This document shows, in pieces, positions 59,837 to 64,000 of a DNA stretch of 64,000 nt. The notes below the pieces were generated by a model. The model saw nothing but the letters and a program-made list of their open reading frames with translations. It was not told the origin of the DNA and did no database searches. Each line of letters starts with the position of its first letter. The first letter of the stretch is position 1. The stretch lies in contig JACVTC010000086.1 of NCBI GenBank assembly GCA_016946835.1, positions 281,001 to 345,000 of the forward strand, in the 5' to 3' direction. The translations under genes and the position numbers were made by a program. The DNA is from Neocallimastix lanati (nom. inval.). Lineage: Eukaryota > Neocallimastigomycota > Neocallimastigomycetes > Neocallimastigales > Neocallimastigaceae.

Positions 59837-62800
59837 ATGTTTGGTAGTACTAATAACACTTTTGGTAGCACTAATAATAATAGATCTTTTGGTACTACGA
59901 GTATTTTTTCAAATGCAAATGAAAATGATACTAAAAGAAATAAAATTAAATTATTAATTAAAACCAGCAATAACATTTCAGACATTGAAAAATGTATTAA
60001 GGAAAATAATATTGATTTGAAAAAAATAAATATTATAAATAGTTTTGATATTTTGATTTATGCAATTGAAAATAATGCTACCCTTAATATCATTGAATAT
60101 ATAATTAATAAAACACCTTATGATAAAATAAATTACAGTATTATGGAAAATTCAAAAGTGAAAAAACCATTTATTTCAGCTCTTACAACAAATAATTTTC
60201 AGATTGCAAATTATTTACTCACTAAATTTAAAATTAATATAAATAAAGACTATAGTGATATTATTAATAGTCTTCATCAATATAAAGATTTAAATAATAG
60301 AAATTTAAACTATATTTTAGATAAGGGTTATCAATTATCCAATATTGATAAAGTTCTTATCATTAGTTTATTAAATTCTGAGAATGACTTTATAAAAATA
60401 ATTTTTAGGCATTATGCCTTTGATAATGCATTTATAATTGAGATGCTGAAATGCCGTTCAAAATACAATAAATCGTTATCCAAACAAGAATTAGAAGAAA
60501 AAGTAGAAAATGAAAAAAGAAAAATTATTATTTATGATGAATACTATCGACTAGCTATTGATAAAAAATTTTATAAACAAGCCATGTGCTTTTTCGAATT
60601 TGATAATAGCCCTAAAGACATTTTAATTGATCGTATTCTTAATTATGATCTTTTAGAAGTTGCAGTAAAAGCCAATAATATAAAATTATTGGAAAAAATT
60701 TTACAATATAAAGTTTTTTCTTTCAAAAATATTATTGATGAAGATTTATTTAAAGAAGCAAATAAAAATAATAATATGAAAATTTTAAAATTATTAGTAA
60801 AAACATCTTTAGATCTTACTCTTGAAGGTAATGATTGTGAAAAAGTCCCAAGTGAAAAAGTCGAATCCGTTATAGAGACTACTAATTTGTTAAATTCTAA
60901 TAGAACTTCATTTGGTGGTCAACCAGTGAATTTAACATTTTCACCTTTAAATTCAAATCGTTTTTTAAAATCACAAAAAAGAGGAGTAAATTCACCTGAA
61001 CGCTTACGAGACAGAGATTATGGCTTTAAAATAAATGATGATATAAAAATTTTTAATTTTAGCCTTCTAAACACCCCAAATTCTGAACAAATAAATAAAA
61101 CTAAATCTTCAGATGATAATAAGTCCAATAAGTCTAATGGTTTTATTAATAGCAGTAACAATAGCAATTGGTTTAATAATAATATTAAACCAACTGCTTG
61201 CTTCACTAAAAGCAATACTGAATCCACTAAAGAAAATAGTGATGTTGGTAGCATTCCTACTGATGAAAAAATAAAAAACTTAAAAGGATCATCTGTTTTT
61301 CATAATACCACATTAACTACTCCAACTACAACATCTACTAATAGTAAAAGCGTTTTTAGTAATGCTATTCCAAATACTGTACCCGCTAATAGTGGTTTTA
61401 GTTTTGGTAAACCCTCAACAACAAAAACAACGACAACAAAAACATCTACTAATAACATCAACGTTTTTGGTAATGCTACTCCAACTAATAGTAGTTTTGG
61501 TTTTGGTAAATCTTCTACAGCGACAACAACATCCACTAATAACACAAGCTTTTTCGGTTTTGCTACTCCAAACACCGTATCAGCTAATGGTGGTAGTTTT
61601 GGTTTTGGTAGCCCTTTTGCAACAAAAACAACATCTACTAATAACACAAACGTTTTTGGTAATGCTACTCCAACTAATAGTAGTTTTGGTTTTGGTAAAT
61701 CTTCTACAGCTACAACAACATCTACTAATAACACAAGCTTTTTCGGTTTTGCTACTCCAAACACTGTACCAGCTAGTGGTGGTTTTAGTTTTGGTAAACC
61801 TTCTACAACAACAACAACAACATCTACTAATAATACAAGCGCTTTCGTTAATGCTACTTCAAATACTGTACCAGCTAGTGGTGGTTTTAGTTTTGGTAAA
61901 CCTTCTACAACAACAACAACATCTACTAATAATACAAGCATTTTCGGTAATGCTACTTCAAATACTGTACCAGCTAGTGGTGGTTTTAGTTTTGGTAAAC
62001 CTTCTACAACAACAACAACATCTACTAATAATACAAGCATTTTCGGTAATGCTACTTCAAATACTGTACCAGCTAGTGGTGGTTTTAGTTTTGGTAAACC
62101 TTCTACAACAACAACAACATCTACTAATAATACAAGCATTTTCGGTAATGCTACTTCAAATACTGTACCAGCTAGTGGTGGTTTTAGTTTTGGTAAACCT
62201 TCTACAACAACATCATCCACTATTAAAGCTGGATTGTTCGGTAATACTTCATATACTCGATATACTAATAACAAGGTTAAAGATGAAGAAATTGAAGAAA
62301 TGGATGAAGATGAGAAAATGAGTGAAGATGAAGAAAAGGTTGAAGATGAAGAAAAGGTTGAAGATGAAGAAAAGGTTGAAGATAAAGAAAAGGTTGAAGA
62401 TGAAGAAAATGTTGAAAATGAAGAAAAAATTAAAGATGAAGAAAAAATTGAAGATGAAGAAAAAGTTAAAGATGAAGAAAAGATTGAAAATGAAGAAAAA
62501 GTTAAAGATGAAGAAAAGATTGAAAATGAAGAAAAAGTTAAAGATGAAGAAAAGATTGAAAATGAAGAAAAGGTTGAAGATGAAGAAAAGGTTGAAGATG
62601 AAGAAAAGGTTGAAGATGAAGAAAAGGTTGAAGATGAAGAAAAGGTTGAAGATGAAGAAAAGGTTGAAGATGAAGAAAAGGTTGAAGATGAAGAAAAGGT
62701 TGAAGATGAAGAAAAGGTTGAAAATGAAGAAAAGGTTGAAAATGAAGAAAAGGTTGAAGATGAAGAAAAGGTTGAAGATGAAGAAAAGGTTGAAGATGAA

Positions 62801-64000
62801 GAAAAGGTTGAAAATGAAGAAAAGGTTAAAGATGAAGAAAAGGTTGAAGATGAAGAAAAGGTTGAAAATGAAGAAAAGGTCGAAAATGAAGAAAAGGTTA
62901 AAGATGAAGAAAAGGTTGAAGATAAAGGAAAAGTTGTTATTTTAAAATATGATATTCATTACATTAATTTAATATTAAACATAGCCATAAAATTTGGTAA
63001 TTTTGATTTAGTGAAATATTTAGTTGAAGATGAAAAATTTCAACCAAGTAATATTAATATGAATGATATTAATAAGGTATATCCATTAATTACCGCTATT
63101 CAATTTGGTGAATCCAAAATTTTCAGCTATTTATTAGATCATAGAACTTCCTCTTATAGTAATATTAGTGATGGAAACGGAAATAATCTATTATCTATTG
63201 CTATAGATAAAGATCAATGTGATATCGTACGATGCCTATTAAATCATAATATAAATATTAATAGAAGGGATGCAAATAATTGCTATCCTTTAAATAAGGC
63301 TATCTTAAAAAATCGTTCGAATATTGTAAAAGCCATGGTGAGATATGGTCTTCAAAAACATATTGATTTAAACATTCTAGATATTAATGGTAATCCACCC
63401 CTTATTATTGCCTATCGTCAGGGCCATCTTGAACTCTTTAAATTCCTTGCAAAATATCTAGATATCAATAAGAAGGATACCAACGGTAACTCAGTTCTTT
63501 TCTATACTGTATATAATGATGATTTTTCAAATATGAAATATCTTATTCGTTTAGGTGCTGATATGAATGGTAGAAATAAGGTCAGTCGTTCTCTTGTCGA
63601 TATTCTTCTTATGAAAAAAAATAAAGATATGCTTCTCTATCTTCTTCAAAAGAATTACAAAATTTCTGTAAATGCTAAGAATATTAAGGGTGAAACTATA
63701 CTCATTACTCTTATTAAGAGTACGGTATACAATGAACAGGATAAATTGGATATCCTTCCCATTTTAATTGAAAAGGGATCTGATGTTAATCAAGAGAATA
63801 GTGGTAGTGGAAACTTCACCCCATTATATTATGCCATTCAGATCAAATCCCTTCCTCTTGTCAAATTATTAGTTCAAAATGGTGCTAATGTCAACTACTT
63901 CCTTCATTCCAAGAATCAATCGCTACTTATGTATGCCATTGAAATTGGAGATCTTACCATTATCGACTATTTAATTGATTGTAATGCAATTGTTAAACAT
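59837..64000 (+). CDS. Ankyrin-repeat protein with FG-nucleoporin-like block and Glu/Lys repeat (partial, 3' end beyond window)
   Basis: One uninterrupted frame of 1388 codons runs to the window edge. It opens MFGSTNNTFGSTNNNRSFGT. Residues ~35-340 form degenerate ankyrin-like helix pairs (FDILIYAIENN, FISALTTNNFQIANYLL). Residues ~485-805 hold about nine FxFG motifs (GFSFGKPS, SFGFGKSS) with many FG and one GLFG in Thr/Ser/Asn-rich spacers; the last four units are 33 residues long. Residues ~812-1030 repeat EDEEKV about 33 times. Residues ~1031-1388 are clear ankyrin repeats (NLLSIAIDKDQCDIVRCLLN, TPLYYAIQIKSLPLVKLLVQ). FG repeats bind nuclear transport receptors in known nucleoporins and ankyrins bind proteins, so a nuclear-pore or transport role is possible, but no known nucleoporin has this full layout that I can name. 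No stop codon or intron was seen. Confidence 0.85.
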   Translation, partial: MFGSTNNTFGSTNNNRSFGTTSIFSNANENDTKRNKIKLLIKTSNNISDIEKCIKENNIDLKKINIINSFDILIYAIENNATLNIIEYIINKTPYDKINYSIMENSKVKKPFISALTTNNFQIANYLLTKFKININKDYSDIINSLHQYKDLNNRNLNYILDKGYQLSNIDKVLIISLLNSENDFIKIIFRHYAFDNAFIIEMLKCRSKYNKSLSKQELEEKVENEKRKIIIYDEYYRLAIDKKFYKQAMCFFEFDNSPKDILIDRILNYDLLEVAVKANNIKLLEKILQYKVFSFKNIIDEDLFKEANKNNNMKILKLLVKTSLDLTLEGNDCEKVPSEKVESVIETTNLLNSNRTSFGGQPVNLTFSPLNSNRFLKSQKRGVNSPERLRDRDYGFKINDDIKIFNFSLLNTPNSEQINKTKSSDDNKSNKSNGFINSSNNSNWFNNNIKPTACFTKSNTESTKENSDVGSIPTDEKIKNLKGSSVFHNTTLTTPTTTSTNSKSVFSNAIPNTVPANSGFSFGKPSTTKTTTTKTSTNNINVFGNATPTNSSFGFGKSSTATTTSTNNTSFFGFATPNTVSANGGSFGFGSPFATKTTSTNNTNVFGNATPTNSSFGFGKSSTATTTSTNNTSFFGFATPNTVPASGGFSFGKPSTTTTTTSTNNTSAFVNATSNTVPASGGFSFGKPSTTTTTSTNNTSIFGNATSNTVPASGGFSFGKPSTTTTTSTNNTSIFGNATSNTVPASGGFSFGKPSTTTTTSTNNTSIFGNATSNTVPASGGFSFGKPSTTTSSTIKAGLFGNTSYTRYTNNKVKDEEIEEMDEDEKMSEDEEKVEDEEKVEDEEKVEDKEKVEDEENVENEEKIKDEEKIEDEEKVKDEEKIENEEKVKDEEKIENEEKVKDEEKIENEEKVEDEEKVEDEEKVEDEEKVEDEEKVEDEEKVEDEEKVEDEEKVEDEEKVENEEKVENEEKVEDEEKVEDEEKVEDEEKVENEEKVKDEEKVEDEEKVENEEKVENEEKVKDEEKVEDKGKVVILKYDIHYINLILNIAIKFGNFDLVKYLVEDEKFQPSNINMNDINKVYPLITAIQFGESKIFSYLLDHRTSSYSNISDGNGNNLLSIAIDKDQCDIVRCLLNHNININRRDANNCYPLNKAILKNRSNIVKAMVRYGLQKHIDLNILDINGNPPLIIAYRQGHLELFKFLAKYLDINKKDTNGNSVLFYTVYNDDFSNMKYLIRLGADMNGRNKVSRSLVDILLMKKNKDMLLYLLQKNYKISVNAKNIKGETILITLIKSTVYNEQDKLDILPILIEKGSDVNQENSGSGNFTPLYYAIQIKSLPLVKLLVQNGANVNYFLHSKNQSLLMYAIEIGDLTIIDYLIDCNAIVKH
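61310..62250 (+). repeat. FG/FxFG coding tandem repeats
   Basis: Thr/Ser-rich units carrying FxFG. The last four are exactly 99 bp apart (the CCAGCTAGTGGTGG word at 61871, 61970, 62069 and 62168). An older higher-order unit of about 180 bp (NVFGNATPTNSSFGFG...) appears twice at about 61469 and 61648. Confidence 0.9.
62322..62932 (+). repeat. 18-bp coding repeat (EDEEKV)n
   Basis: About 33 units of GAAGATGAAGAAAAGGTT. The variants are mostly GAT/AAT and GAA/AAA changes that give ENEEKV or KDEEK. The predicted product is a long charged single alpha-helix or disordered spacer. Other frames (KMKKRL) are open only because of the repeat. Confidence 0.92.

Noticed and set aside
61300-62274. Minus-strand Leu/Val/Pro-rich frame and a + frame rich in Leu/Gln over the FG repeats
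   Set aside because: Open only because the 99-bp repeat lacks stops in those frames; the 1388-codon ankyrin/FG frame explains the region.
62322-62945. KMKKRL repeat frame
   Set aside because: Alternative frame of the EDEEKV repeat inside the long ankyrin gene.
1-64000. CRISPR arrays, bacterial operons, rRNA or tRNA genes
   Set aside because: The regular repeats are AT microsatellites or coding repeats. Genes have spliceosomal introns, and no rRNA or tRNA signature was recognised.

Overview
The window looks like nuclear DNA of an anaerobic gut fungus (Neocallimastigomycota). Spacers are almost pure A/T with long homopolymers and simple repeats. Genes carry short AT-rich GT-AG introns. The cellulase carries two fungal dockerins, poly-Asn linkers and a CBM1, which is the cellulosome signature of this phylum. 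A bacterial-type solute-binding ectodomain that runs into a membrane segment, and a bacterial-type AAA/PD-(D/E)XK protein, fit the same assignment. The phylum is inferred from these hallmarks; no search was run.

Layout. 1-1557 (-): 5' part of a membrane receptor with a sugar-binding-protein-like ectodomain. 1.6-9.8 kb: gene-free AT desert with a compound minisatellite. 9.8-12.6 kb (-): badly decayed Ty1/copia element. 13.3 kb (-): broken Cys-rich gene. 15.2-18.4 kb: an Hsp20 gene (+) and a J-domain gene (-) that converge. 20.9-25.2 kb (-): four-exon Sen1-like helicase. 26.2-31.9 kb: broken small gene, tandem duplication, AAA/PD-(D/E)XK gene split at a homopolymer, Ty3/gypsy remnant, and a fragment of a second AAA gene. 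33.7-34.7 kb: a pentanucleotide array of about 1 kb. 36.0-37.8 kb (+): GH5 endoglucanase. 39.8 kb: a MITE-like element with a 4-bp target duplication. 42.4-48.2 kb (+): young complete Ty1/copia element with near-identical 239-bp LTRs. 52.6-55.6 kb (+): three-exon single-pass membrane protein with a repeat-rich tail and SH3-like C-terminus. 56.5-58.2 kb (+): decayed LINE. 59.8 kb to the end (+): very long protein joining ankyrin repeats, an FG-nucleoporin-like block and a Glu/Lys repeat, open at the window edge.

How they relate. The endoglucanase is a secreted cellulosome subunit, and the solute-binding receptor could sense released sugars. The two converging chaperone genes plus a perfect heat-shock element suggest a small stress-response neighbourhood. 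The rest is independent housekeeping (helicase), possible signalling (SH3-tailed protein), and a mobile-element record spanning old (copia, gypsy and LINE relics) to very recent (the 42-48 kb element).

Splice structures were worked out by hand from reading-frame continuity and GT/AG sites, so they are predictions. Several genes are interrupted exactly at A/T homopolymers, so real decay and sequencing error cannot be separated here.
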